Position numbers and translations under genes: made by a program
In this document: one piece after another, positions 23,589 through 33,853 of the stretch
How the letters are laid out: every line of letters starts with the position of its first letter
How positions within the stretch are numbered: the first letter of the stretch is position 1
Notes under the pieces: generated by a model
What the model saw: only the letters and a program-made list of their open reading frames with translations
What the model was told of the DNA's origin: nothing
The model's database searches: none
Origin: Juglans regia
Taxonomy: Eukaryota > Streptophyta > Magnoliopsida > Fagales > Juglandaceae
NCBI RefSeq assembly: GCF_001411555.2
Contig: NC_049903.1
Coordinates: 26,052,270 to 26,116,269, forward strand
Direction: 5' to 3'
Length of the DNA stretch: 64,000 bases

Positions 23589-26282
23589 GTGCAGCACCTT
23601 GTAATGTCTCATCGGAGTAGCTCATCACCAAGGGGGCGAGTAGATAACTCATCCTTTGTGTTGCATGCCATGCAACATGAGTTTGAGCGGTTGAACTTGG
23701 TGTTAGGTGAAGTGAGGAATAGCATGGATAATCAAGAAGCAATGGTTAGAAATCTGCAAGCAGAGAAAGATAGGAGGCGACATGAGCCTAATATTAAGAA
23801 TGGGTATGAGAATGGAGAGTATGAGGAAGTGCTAACATCTGAAGTTGGATTGGGTAGACATAGAAGAGTTAGGCATGGAAGAGGCCTTAGGGCAAACTCA
23901 GGGGGTCGAGATAGAGTAGATAAGAACCTTGGAAGCATCAAAATGAAAATACCATCATTCCAAGGTAGAACTGACCCTGAAGTTTATTTAGAGTGGGAGA
24001 AAAGAATAGAGTTGGTGTTTGATTGTCATAATTACTCTGAGCAGAAAAAGATGAAGTTGGCTGTAATTGAGTTCACTGATTATGCGATTATTTGGTGGGA
24101 TCAATTAGTATCCAATAGGAGGAGGAATTTTGAGAGGCCTGTAGAAACATGGAGAGAGTTGAAAGCTATCATGAGGCGGAGATTTGTACCTAGCCACTAC
24201 TATAGAGACTTCTACAAAAAATTACAAAATCTTATACAGGGGTCTAGGAGTGTAGAGGACTACCATAAGGAGATGGAGGTGGCTATGATTCGGGCTAATG
24301 TAGTGGAGGATCGGGAGGCCATAATGAAAAGATTTTTGAGGGGGTTGAATAGGGAGATAGCCAATGTAGTTGAGTTGCAACATTATGAGGAGGTAGAGGA
24401 CATAGTGCACATGGCTATGAAGGTGGAGAGACGGCTAAAAGGAAAGGGTACATCAAGGTATACTTCGGTTTCTAGTACTTCTTGGAAACCAAAGTGGGAC
24501 AAAAATGATCAAGTTGTAGCAAAGGAGAAGACCGAACCACCAAAGGGAAAAGATTTGGGTGAGGCTGAAACCTCAAGAAAAAGTGAGAATGAGCTTAATA
24601 GTAAGAGTGAAGGTGACAGTGAAAGTGAGATTGTGCTGAAAAGAAAGAGTGAAGGTGAGATTGAGAAGAAAAGAAACAGTGAGACCGAAATGGAGAAAGA
24701 CAGAAAAATGAGAGAGAAAAAAGAAGAGGGTGAGACTAAAACCTTAAGCAAAAGAGAGAATGAGTTGAAAAGTAATTATGAAAAAGAGAGTGAAAAAGAA
24801 AAAGAGAGTGGAAAGAAAAGAGAGTGTGAAGAAAGTGAAAGAAAAACAAAGAGAAAAGTGAGTTTTTGTGCTAAGGCGAGTCTTAATCCTAACGGACTTG
24901 ACGTATGTTTACCTAGTATTGTTGTCTCTTTGTTGCAGGGATATGAGGTCATGTTTCCTAGTGGTGTCTTTTGTGGATTGCCACCTTTTAGGGAGATAGA
25001 GCACTACATTGATTTTATGCCAGGTGCGACAATTCTTAATCGACCTTTCTTGGAAAAACAAGAGTCATTGACACACTTAAAGGGACAAGGTAAGTTGTTG
25101 ACTAGAATGCATACTAAGCGGGAGGATTGTATTGAGACTTTTCCTCATGTATTCAAATACACACAAGGTATGAAAATTTTTGTGGTTGATGCTTTAGCAA
25201 GAAGGTATGTCCTTGTCTTCATTTTAGATGCGAAATTGTTGAGATTTGAATATGATAAGGAATTGCATGCTAATAATGATGACTTTGCTAGTGTGTATGG
25301 AACATGTGAGAATGCATCTTTTGGTAAGTTCTATAAACTAGATTGGTACTTGTTTAGAATAAATAGATTTTGTGTGCCTACTAGTTTTATGCGTAAGTTG
25401 CTTGTGTGCGATGGACATGCTGGTTTGTTGGGTAACCATGGTGTAAGGAAAACTTTTGTTGTGTTGCATGACTGTTTGTGGGAATACCATTTGCCATTCA
25501 AAGACTTGTTGCACGAACGTTTGTGGAAGTATCATTTGTCATTCATTGATGTATTGCATGAACATTTGTGGGAGTATCATTTGCCATACATTGACGTGTT
25601 GCATGAACGTTTGCGGGAGTATCATTTGCTTTTCATTGAGTTTGCATATAATTGGAGTGGTCATTCTCGTGAAAATAAGATTTCAGACATGTTGCATAAA
25701 CGTTTATGGGAGTATCATTTGCCATTCATTGACTTGTTGCATGAACGTTTGCGGGAGTATCATTTGCCATTCATTGACTTGTTGCATGAATGTTTGCGGG
25801 AGTATCATTTGCCATTCATTGAGCATGCATATTGGAGTGGTCATTTTGGTTCGAGGAAAACTTTAGATGTACTTCATGAACATTTGTGGGAGTATTGTTT
25901 GCCATTCATTGAGTTTACATATAATTGGTGTGTTCATGCTACTACTAAATTTTCACCAATTGAAATTGTTTGTTTACTTAATCAATTTCCTCCTTCAGAT
26001 TTAAAGTCTTTACTAGTTGATGACATGAGTAGCTTGGATGGACTATTCCAAATTCTTAAACAAATTAATGAAAATGCATATGTAATGGATCTTCCAGGTA
26101 AGTATCATGTTTCTACTATTTTCGATGTTACTAACAATTTTCCCTTTGATCCAGGTGAAGATTCGAGGTCGAATCATTTTGAGGAGAGGGGGAATGATGG
26201 GAACCAAGATGGGTCTAGTCTTAAAGATCATTTGCAACTTCCAGATGGGCCAAGAAGATCAATGAGAAAATGCAAGGATTGA
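23589..26282 (+). CDS. 897-codon Gag protein fused to pol scraps with amplified 15-residue units
   Basis: Residues about 116-275 are a Ty3/gypsy Gag (retrotrans_gag) domain: IPSFQGRTDPEVYLEWEKRI, AIIWWDQLVSNRRR and a FVPSHYYRDFYKKLQNL block. Residues about 315-425 are a highly charged Glu/Lys/Ser-rich region, probably helical. Pol remains follow: the segment before RT (LLQGYEVMFPSGVFCGLPP), the RNase H/integrase linker (VVDALARRYVLVFILDAKLL) and part of the integrase zinc-binding region (GNHGVRKTF). The frame then passes into eight 15-residue LHERLWEYHLPFID-type units (625-775), and finally the integrase C-terminal tail. Protease, RT and the integrase core are absent. Gag makes the particle; trans-complementation for copying is inferred. 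The first ATG after the leader was taken as the start. Confidence 0.85.
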   Translation: MQHLVMSHRSSSSPRGRVDNSSFVLHAMQHEFERLNLVLGEVRNSMDNQEAMVRNLQAEKDRRRHEPNIKNGYENGEYEEVLTSEVGLGRHRRVRHGRGLRANSGGRDRVDKNLGSIKMKIPSFQGRTDPEVYLEWEKRIELVFDCHNYSEQKKMKLAVIEFTDYAIIWWDQLVSNRRRNFERPVETWRELKAIMRRRFVPSHYYRDFYKKLQNLIQGSRSVEDYHKEMEVAMIRANVVEDREAIMKRFLRGLNREIANVVELQHYEEVEDIVHMAMKVERRLKGKGTSRYTSVSSTSWKPKWDKNDQVVAKEKTEPPKGKDLGEAETSRKSENELNSKSEGDSESEIVLKRKSEGEIEKKRNSETEMEKDRKMREKKEEGETKTLSKRENELKSNYEKESEKEKESGKKRECEESERKTKRKVSFCAKASLNPNGLDVCLPSIVVSLLQGYEVMFPSGVFCGLPPFREIEHYIDFMPGATILNRPFLEKQESLTHLKGQGKLLTRMHTKREDCIETFPHVFKYTQGMKIFVVDALARRYVLVFILDAKLLRFEYDKELHANNDDFASVYGTCENASFGKFYKLDWYLFRINRFCVPTSFMRKLLVCDGHAGLLGNHGVRKTFVVLHDCLWEYHLPFKDLLHERLWKYHLSFIDVLHEHLWEYHLPYIDVLHERLREYHLLFIEFAYNWSGHSRENKISDMLHKRLWEYHLPFIDLLHERLREYHLPFIDLLHECLREYHLPFIEHAYWSGHFGSRKTLDVLHEHLWEYCLPFIEFTYNWCVHATTKFSPIEIVCLLNQFPPSDLKSLLVDDMSSLDGLFQILKQINENAYVMDLPGKYHVSTIFDVTNNFPFDPGEDSRSNHFEERGNDGNQDGSSLKDHLQLPDGPRRSMRKCKD
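25461..25913 (+). repeat. Eight 45-bp coding repeats at an integrase deletion junction
   Basis: Units lie at 25,461, 25,506, 25,551 and 25,596, then a 48-base spacer, then 25,689, 25,734 and 25,779, a 45-base spacer, and 25,869. Each encodes xLHExLxEYHLPFIx. The first half matches the integrase zinc-region motif RKTLDVLHEH and the second half matches the later LPFIEFAYN motif. The spacers repeat the flanks of the unit (AYNWSGH and RKTLD-like). Confidence 0.9.
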
Positions 26283-26999
26283 TGTAATCCATTTGGGACA
26301 AATTTAGCAAGAGCCCAACATTCAAGATGGGGCTTGAAGGATGAAGATCCAATTTTAATTCATTTGATCAGCTACGGAAGAGGGCAACGACAAGACTTAA
26401 AGGCTTTGGACTCTTGAAGGGTTTCAATTTATTTAATTCATTTAAAGAACTTATTTTATTAGTTTAGAATAATTGGGTTTATTATGAGAAGGACTTAAGG
26501 GAGCCTATGCAAGGGCATGTTGGGAAAGTTATTATTTTATTGAACTAGGGTTAGGGTTACTGTAGCCGAGTACTGTAGCACGGCACTGTAGCCGCGGCAC
26601 TGTTCATCCAGGGGCACTTTTGGAAGATGGGGGTTTATTTTGGCTAGGGTTTCATTAGGTTTTGCTTTAAATACTCTATGTAGCCTCATTCTAATCAGAT
26701 TATGAAGTTTATGAAATTTGATGAATTTATTCATTGTGAGTTGAGTTTTACTCCTCTTGTTCTTAATTGAACTTTTGAACTTATCAAAGGTAAATCACAA
26801 CCTTTGTGGCGTTCCTCCTTTGTAATCTGGGTTCTTGAGACGGGTTCTTCAACGGGTCTAGATTTTCATATAATCTAGGTTCTTGAAACGAGTTCTCATC
26901 GGGTCTGGGTTCTCCATCCTTGACTTGATTTTGGCTTTCTTGGGGAGTTTTCAAATTGACTGTGGGTTCAAGGGAATTCTTTCCCGCGGGTTCATATCA
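26195..26999 (+). repeat. 3' LTR of the gypsy element
   Basis: This LTR is 805 bases, same ends as the 5' LTR and preceded by the polypurine tract. The internal reading frame runs 88 bases into it before stopping at 26,282. Confidence 0.92.
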
Positions 27000-27011
27000 T
27001 TTGAGTAGTTC

Positions 27012-29690
27012 ACTTTTGATAGCCACATTTGTTGGATGAGGACCTGACTGGTATCTCTCCCAATGAATTACAACACCTTGAACGGACATTAAGTGAAGGG
27101 GTATTGTCCAGTGCAGCATGGTGAAGGTACAAAGTATGGGTATGTAATCACCTGATACCTTCTCGTATGAATTTGTGGTTGACATAAGGATTTTGTCAAA
27201 TATCATATTCTCTAGTTATAACAAATGCAAGAATTTTATTAGAATCTAACAGGATTTAACAAACCGTTCATTTAAGATAGATAAGAGCAAATTTTTGATG
27301 GAGCAGCTGGATTGCAAAGGTTTGGTGGTTATAGTCAGCAAAGAAAGTAAGATTTCTCTTCCATAATTGTCTTCAAATTGGAGGATGTTATGATTTTTTT
27401 AGATTAATTCATTTTGCTTACAATCTTTGTCAAAAGTGCACTTATATATGTTCATGTTTTAGTTTTAGATTTTGGTACCTTAAACCTGTTGAGAATTATG
27501 TATGACCCATGCGCTGAATTGCCAAAAATTCATTGAGGATGTTTGAAGCAGAATTACCTGCTTGTCTAGCTGGAAAATCAGGTAGGTCATACTTACAATG
27601 ATTTGGCATTTTGGCTTGATATTGCACATATTAATAAATTATTTTGCTTACAATATATTTGTCAGAAGTGCACTTATATATTTTAATGTCTTAGTTTTAG
27701 ATTTTGGTACCATTATTCTTTAAATGTTATTTATGACCCTAGTCATTTATTGTTTTTCTGTTTCAAGAAGGATATTTGAAGCAGAATTATGTGTTGGTAA
27801 AGCTAATGAAAAGCAGGTAGAAACTTTAACATGATTTGTTATAAGCCACTTGGTATTGCACATATTAATTTTAAGAAAGATAGGCACTACATTGCTTGCT
27901 ATGTGACCCTAACTTGCTTGAGGCAGTCTTGTGTATAATTGGTGTTGGGGACTTTCTGTAGACAATGCACTTTTACATTTCACTCACTAAAATTGAAGTT
28001 ATCCGATTAGCTAAAATTCCTGGCAAAAGATACTTTACATGCATAACCATCTTGATCTAGCTGATTCCTTTTTCCATGCCTCCCATGGAAAGTTGAAATT
28101 TCCAGCATATACAAAGGTCCAGCTTTGACCATAGTATAGAAAGACTATGACTAGAACCAAAAGACATGACAAGTAAAAAGTAGGATGACCCCATACTTTA
28201 TTGCAATAATAATAGACTAATGCTAGCATGTCTGCCAACTAGGAAAGCTTGAGTTTCAGAAAGTTGGAGGAAACCCAAGTGCAAGGGTATTCGAAATGAT
28301 CATGTACGTTTATTTTCCAACCCTTTTTGCTCATTAATACATTTTTAGAGTCATATCATACCTCACTTATTACAAAGGAGTCCTAGATCATCAAGACAGC
28401 CTACAAAATGCTTTGAATGGGCATTGGACAACCTCTTTTGCAGCATTCTCTATATAAATCTTTGTCCACTGTCTTTGTATCTACTTTGCAAGCACTGTTG
28501 CAACTCTGACAAGGAAGCATCATGCTGTCAACAAATAAGATGTTAATTATTAATTATTAGAGTTCACATGAGACTTCACATGTCACCTCTTGAGGTGTGA
28601 GATGGAGGGATGGAATAAAGGAAGAGAAAATGAAAAATAAGAGGTTGAAATGTTAAGAGAACAGATTCATTAAATGTACTGGGTTGAGTGGCTTCCCTTT
28701 TCCTCTGCTGTTTCTTAGCTCATTTATTTTCTACAATGAATTTGTTTTCTAATTAATTATGTACATATTGACTAACTTTCCTCATGAGCATATGAGGGGA
28801 TTCAATGGTGGAGTCTTATGTAAGAAGAAATGAAGAAATTCTGTGGAGCCCATAAGCAAACAATAAGAGAATTCACAATAGATTCTAACACTGAGTTGTG
28901 TATATCAGTAACTTAATTATTTCACTATTACGAATACTGACATCAAGGTTTCTCAATATGTGAAACTTGAGAAACCTTTATAGAAACCATGTAAAAGGGT
29001 GGGGTATGGTAGAATAATAGCCTTTTGGGGACTAGTCAATTTATTGCTTGTGAAAATCAGATTTTGCTGGTATGTTTTATATTCTGGGCTCAAGTAGTGA
29101 AGTTTTTTTTGGTTGTTGAGGGCATTTTGTTTTGTATCATTGCCAGATTGCAGTTGGAGAGGTGCAAATATGCTCCTGGTATGCTTGGATTTTAGCCATT
29201 AAGGGATTGTTGAAGTCTTCATGAAGCACAACATATCCACCCACTTGAGCCCAGGTGCATATTGAAATAGCTAAGGGGAAAGATATCATTTGTAATGCTT
29301 GGATTCAGGTGCTGTCCAATTGCTCAATATTGAATGAATGTGAACATTTCTATAAAATATTGTTTAGAACATATATTTAGTAGTTGAGCTGTAGCTTTTG
29401 GACTCCAATTGGTACACCCTAGTGTAGCCCAAAAATTACATTAATGTGAATTTTATGTAATTGAAGGACTTTTTTGGATGAATGAATGTCGTTAATAAGG
29501 GTCGGGCACTGATTCTGTACTTCAACATTTGGAACATGTGGTGTTTATTATTCTTTTAAAGTATAATTTATGATATTTCAGGTTAGATACTAAATATATA
29601 TTTAGTCACTGACCTGAAATTATTAAAAATGTGTAATATGCCAATCAGACCTGTATATTGACAACAGAACCCAGCGAAACGGCGAACGGA
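27012..29690. other. CACTA-1 right interior, no intact gene
   Basis: No frame with a recognised motif is present. Two related segments (about 27,403-27,620 and 27,641-27,860) each contain an exon-like block around TTTGAAGCAGAATTA that ends in a splice-donor-like CAG|GTAG. Family knowledge suggests leftovers of the second CACTA gene, but the match is too short to name. A 67-codon minus frame at 28,238-28,035 has a hydrophobic stretch but no recognised homology. Confidence 0.4.
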
Positions 29691-30348
29691 AATGCCAAAA
29701 AAAAAAACAAAAAACTGAACGAAATCTATTGCAGCGAATACTAAATCGCTGGTATTACGAAAATAAACATTAGCGGCGACTATTTATCGCCGTAAATTAG
29801 TTCCATCCAGCGATTTCATCCGCTGTAAATAGTCAGTACTTCCGTCAAATACATGTTGCGGCGACTAAGCTGTTCGACGTAAAAAAATTTGTGGCGACTT
29901 TTAGTACATTGGAAAAGCACAATCATGTTGAAAATTGAGATCGTCATAGTTATTGTAGGGTCAATTACGGCGACTCATATCGCCGTAAAAAATATTGGTC
30001 GCGACGATATCACTATATCGCTGCGACTAGAATTATTTTTTGCGGCGATTTATTGTATTATTCACGACGAAATAAAAGCGTCGCAATTTTTCTTTCGCAA
30101 CGAAATCGGCCTAACTGAACAGGCTCTTTCGCAGCGTGTTATCAAGGTTTTTGGGACGATTAAAAATCGCCGAGAAAAATATCTTTTTCAGGCGAATTTT
30201 ACGTTTCGATGCTTTTGATCAAAAAAGACACTTTTATTTCGGCGAACGTCCATCAAGTTATAATTCGCCGGAATTTAGTATCTGCAGCGATTAATTAGCT
30301 CAAAATCGTCGATTTTGAGCGCTGGAAAAACCATTTTTCCTTGTAGTG
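29690..30348. repeat. CACTA-1 right subterminal repeats and TIR
   Basis: This is a dense array of GCGGCGACT, AATCGCCG, TCGCTG and CAGCGATT words on both strands, ending TTTTTCCTTGTAGTG. The word set matches that of the left end (14,707-14,870), which supports pairing the two termini. Confidence 0.75.
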
Positions 30349-30351
30349 TCC

Positions 30352-32100
30352 AGCTCTAGAAACATGGACCCAATGAAACATATTTTATCAAATAAGGTAA
30401 CTGATGAGTTGTCATAGAAATTTGGTGCTATTGACTTGTGAAATTATCACTTGTCTCAAAAGATTAAGCTGATGGAAAGATATAGATTTTATTATTTATT
30501 TTATATCTTAACATGACTATGATGGTAGTGATTGATAATCAGGATCGATTTAAAAAAAAAAGACTATTAGACAAGTTAATTGTTCGAGATTAATAAGATA
30601 AAAATTACGACTGGATTAGTTTATAAAATAAACTTCTGTAAATACAAATCATTATTGATTATTAAAATATACAGCTCGTATAAAACTCTGTCCAATTCGT
30701 ATAAACTTGGATTATTACTTCGTATATATTATATATCTTCATGGTATTATTCTCAGTTTCACAATGACAATATCTTAGCATTTAAAAAGCAAATAACAGG
30801 AAATGATCATATTCATAATATGGTGTGAAGGATTTTTGTTTTTATGAATATAATCATATATATAAACTATTTAATTAAAGATATTAATATATATATTAAT
30901 CCTGGTTGTTTATAAAAAATAACAAAATATATAATATAAATGATTTCTTTTATAAAAACTGAAGAAGTTCCTTACTTAAAAAATAAATAAATTATTCATA
31001 ATAAAATGAAATCTGGTGATAAACTTAATTTCGACTTGGATTTGAAAAAAATTTAAACAAAATTAAACTTGACTACTTATTATAATTCATTATTGGAACT
31101 CGATCGATCCATTAACTTGTTTGTACCAAGTAATAAGAAAGTATCACTGATGGCATCAACTCGATCGATTTGTTTCTGTCTTGACTGTATGTAAATAGTA
31201 ATATGCTTTTGAAAGTTGAAGCTCGTTCGATAATAATAGCACAGAACCAAATAGAATATAATTAAATAGTAATATGCTTTTGCCTATTGATGATCCGTGC
31301 AATGTTTTCCACATTCCGATATCAATGAAGTCCAATGATACCATAGGTATATTATTAGCTATCATACAGAAAACTACGATGATAGATGAGATCAAGCGTG
31401 CATGGCTAAGAAAAGTTTGATCATGATGGCATTTCTAATTTGATTTTGATGATAGATTGTCTATGCATATATGATTGCGGCGGTGGCCACGTGTCAGTTA
31501 GATCAGTTGGCAGAAAAGAGGAAACATAAAGAAAAGCCCTCGGTTGATCTGATGAACTGCTTTTATTAGGTATCTGGTTTTTCAACTGTGATAGCGAGGT
31601 ATCACCGAATTGCACTACTAATCCTCGTGTGTGATTCACGCAGCAAGAGACTGGACATATATACACGGCCTGTTGCTGTAGGATTCCACGTCATCGCCTA
31701 TGTCATGCAGATCTGGTAAATAAAAGAAAGGCGTGCATGTGCCAGTGCTTTCCTCAATCAAGCGGCACTCTTATCATTCGTGGTGTGTTTAAAATGCGTT
31801 ATCACACTGCTATAACTATCTTATATATATGTCACTATATATCAGACCTAACAAATTGGTTAAACGAGCTCGGATAAGTATCAGCTGTAAGTGTTTGATG
31901 AGAACTTAGCTAAAGAGAAAGGAACTCCCTCGCTTTCATAGTAGAGTAATATTATATACAACTTCGAAATATACAAATCTCATATAAGTCTTTTGTAAAA
32001 ATATTGGTTACACTAATAAAGAATAATTTTTTTCTATTTTTTTATAAAAGCTTGCATGAAACTTGTGATCTATTCGAGTCTTGTGCAAATCATTTCTTTT
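30352..32100. other. Low-copy-looking AT-rich DNA with G-box/ABRE-like words
   Basis: No coding sequence is supported. GCCACGTGTC (31,486-31,495) contains a G-box/ABRE core and CCACGTCATC (31,687) another ACGT core. Both lie upstream of the peptide frame at 32,145. A TATA-like TTATATACAAC lies near 31,951. Promoter function is inference only. Confidence 0.35.
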
Positions 32101-32144
32101 CATAATAATAGTACAGTACACATTCTTCATTTTTCATTTTAACA

Positions 32145-32429
32145 ATGGAGAGGAAGCCCTCATCTCTGTTCCTCTTCCAACTCCATCATATCCATATGTT
32201 TTCTTCTCTTTATTTCTGTTATTTCTCCTCTCTTCAAGCTCGGCTTAGGTCAAATTTATTACTTTTCGATGACCAAACACCTGCACACGACTCTGCCAAA
32301 TTATTCCCCGGTCAACCGCCAAAAAGAGTGGAGTCCATTAATGTTAAAAAGTTAAATTTTTTATGTAGATTTCATATTTACTTACTTTTTTTACAAAAAA
32401 TAAATGCGCGATACTTGCGTACTTTATGA
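32145..32429 (+). CDS. Candidate small secreted peptide, unrecognised
   Basis: This 94-codon frame starts in a favourable plant context (AACAATGG). Residues 1-31 form a basic start followed by a hydrophobic Leu/Phe/Tyr-rich stretch ending SLQA|R, which looks like a signal peptide with a cleavage site. Residues about 40-62 hold DDQTPAHDSAKLFPGQPPKR, a short polar, Pro-containing segment of the sort seen in plant signalling peptide precursors. I cannot assign it to a named family (no CLE, CEP, IDA or PSY consensus). The last 25 codons may be intron read-through, since GTAGAT follows at 32,363. It sits in the island between two CACTA elements, which raises the chance that it is a host gene. A chance frame remains possible. 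Confidence 0.35.
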   Translation: MERKPSSLFLFQLHHIHMFSSLYFCYFSSLQARLRSNLLLFDDQTPAHDSAKLFPGQPPKRVESINVKKLNFLCRFHIYLLFLQKINARYLRTL

Positions 32430-33250
32430 TTGCAAATATCATTTCTCTAGATATATATAATGTGTTATGAACTCAATAGCTAGAACTCACTCTTGAAAAT
32501 TAGCTTACAAGGAAAGAGTACTTAGAGACTTATAAACTATTGACTAATCTCATATTTAATCGATGTAGAATCGTAACATAATGAGGTGTTTATCTTATAA
32601 TTCTACTTGTGCTTATTTATCCCGGTCCGTTTCTTTAATGAATTCATGCTTGCTTCGGGGGGAAAAACTGACCCCACAAAGTTGAATCCCCAAAAGTGAC
32701 GTAACTAAAAAGTCTTCAAGGTAATTAAGATCGTGTGACACAGAGAAAAAAACAAGTCTATAACTTTTAGTTCCCAATCCACGCACTGCATCCTATGTTC
32801 CCACTTTTCTCTGGTTTTCAAAAGCGTGCTAATTGAGATTTGATTCATCTATTCCATATTTCGGAAAGTAGAGTTTGAATTTGTGGAGTAATTTGACCGC
32901 AAAATTCCAACCTGAGGAAATAAAAAAATGTCTTGTTTGATTTTGATGATGTTGACTTTTACGCCACTTTGTGGATAAGATCTGGTATTGTCCAATTCTA
33001 AAGTAAAAGTCGCATTGAAGTACTGTAGTCATGTAAATACACCCACCAGATCTCGTCTGTCAACCCAGCGAACCTCGTTAATTATTTTTTACTTTTCATA
33101 GCAATTTTATACAGAAGAAAACCCAGAATATTGCATGTTGCCTTTCTAAGCATAATTATACGTATACTGATCTCTCATGCCATTTTTGTTTTCTTTCTTG
33201 TTTTTCAATTTATTCGGGACACAAATAAGAAGTCACGGCAATTGCACTTC
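32430..33250. other. No gene seen
   Basis: This is AT-rich sequence without a frame that I can support. Nothing matches the transposons on either side. Confidence 0.4.
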
Positions 33251-33252
33251 GA

Positions 33253-33853
33253 ACCAATTTCTCTCCATTCTTCTTTCTCTCCTCAAATTCAAGCACATGA
33301 TCCCCACATTTGGTGCCGATCTGAGTGGGGTAGGCCGGAATTTCGGTTGATTCATAGCTCTCATTCCCACTGTTCAAGGTGCGTGGCCACCTCGCATAGT
33401 TGGGTAACTCTGGCTGGTATACATCAACAACCCTACCTAGTGCCTGGAGATGAGTTTGATTAATGTCCTTGAGCTAGTTTGGTCCACTTCCAATTTCAAG
33501 AATGGGCTGCGCTCTTTGGAGAATATTGGGTAGAGACAGGAGAAATTTTTCAACAAAGTGAAATGCATGTGCAAAAGTACTTGGGCTTAGTCCATTAATT
33601 CCTACTCAGTGCTCAACCAAAGATTTAAAAAGAGAACCCATGGCATAACTATGACCCAGCCCACCTTCTTACTATTCTTGAAAACCTTGACCAAATCCCT
33701 GTCCCAGACACTCTTGTCTTGAGCCACTTTCAGGGACTCTTCTATGGCAAATTGCACCCTTGGCGTTTCAAGTTTTGCACTAGAATGCATCATAAGTGCG
33801 TGTTCAAACACCGAAGTTATGGCCACTATCCTCCCATTCTTTCTATCCGCCAT
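33253..33853 (-). pseudogene. Coding-like minus-strand stretch, unrecognised
   Basis: Read from 33,853, an 83-codon frame begins MADRKNGRIVAITSVFEHAL and ends in a hydrophobic VGWVIVMPWVLFLNLW before a stop at 33,602. Farther down the same strand, from about 33,434 to 33,255, a second stretch of about 60 codons without stops reads GRVVDVYQPELPNYARWPRT and onward with balanced, non-repetitive composition. Base composition here is clearly less AT-rich than in the flanks. Together they look like a broken host gene or an exon pair. I do not recognise the family, and an in-frame stop lies between the parts. Confidence 0.3.

Larger units (their letters stand above)
21919..26999 (+). mobile_element. 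Young non-autonomous Ty3/gypsy element (gag only, no RT)
   Basis: The element is bounded by 805-base LTRs that I compared by eye, finding about six differences. A tRNA-Met-type primer site (TGGTATTCAGAGCAAGG) starts at 22,726, and a polypurine tract (GAGGAGAGGGGGAA) lies at 26,181-26,194. The sequence TGAGTAGTTC flanks both sides (21,909-21,918 and 27,002-27,011), longer than the 5 bases usual for LTR elements; two extra T bases at 27,000-27,001 blur the right edge. The interior has a single long frame with Gag and scraps of pol but no reverse transcriptase or RNase H. Near-identical LTRs plus an open frame point to a recent insertion mobilised in trans by a relative. Confidence 0.9.
14687..30351 (+). 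mobile_element. 15.7 kb En/Spm (CACTA) transposon with 3-bp TSD
   Basis: The left terminus is CACTACAAGAAAAAAGACTT (from 14,690). The right terminus, read inward on the minus strand from 30,348, is CACTACAAGGAAAAATGG followed by TTTTTCCAGCGC. The terminal similarity extends past the first 13 bases into TTTTCC and GCG. TCC flanks both sides (14,687-14,689 and 30,349-30,351), and CACTA elements make 3-bp duplications. Both ends carry clustered GCGGCGA, CAGCGATTT and TCGCCG words. A CACTA transposase lies inside on the plus strand (20,825). About 5.1 kb of the length is a later gypsy insertion. The transposase is cut short, so the element is non-autonomous. The main uncertainty is that a 3-bp TSD matches by chance 1 time in 64. 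Confidence 0.72.

Noticed and set aside
25456..25866. A Cys-rich repetitive frame that looks like a secreted repeat peptide
   Set aside because: It is the +1 frame shadow of the 45-bp repeats in the gypsy Gag fusion.
25461..25913. CRISPR-like array
   Set aside because: Units are contiguous and coding, the spacers are copies of the flanks, and this is plant DNA.
28035..28238. 67-codon minus frame with a hydrophobic segment
   Set aside because: No homologue recognised, no start context or neighbours to support it, and it lies inside the CACTA-1 interior.
33131..33463. 110-codon plus-strand frame with a hydrophobic N-terminus
   Set aside because: Its C-terminal half lies opposite the better minus-strand coding-like stretch and its first half is low-complexity.
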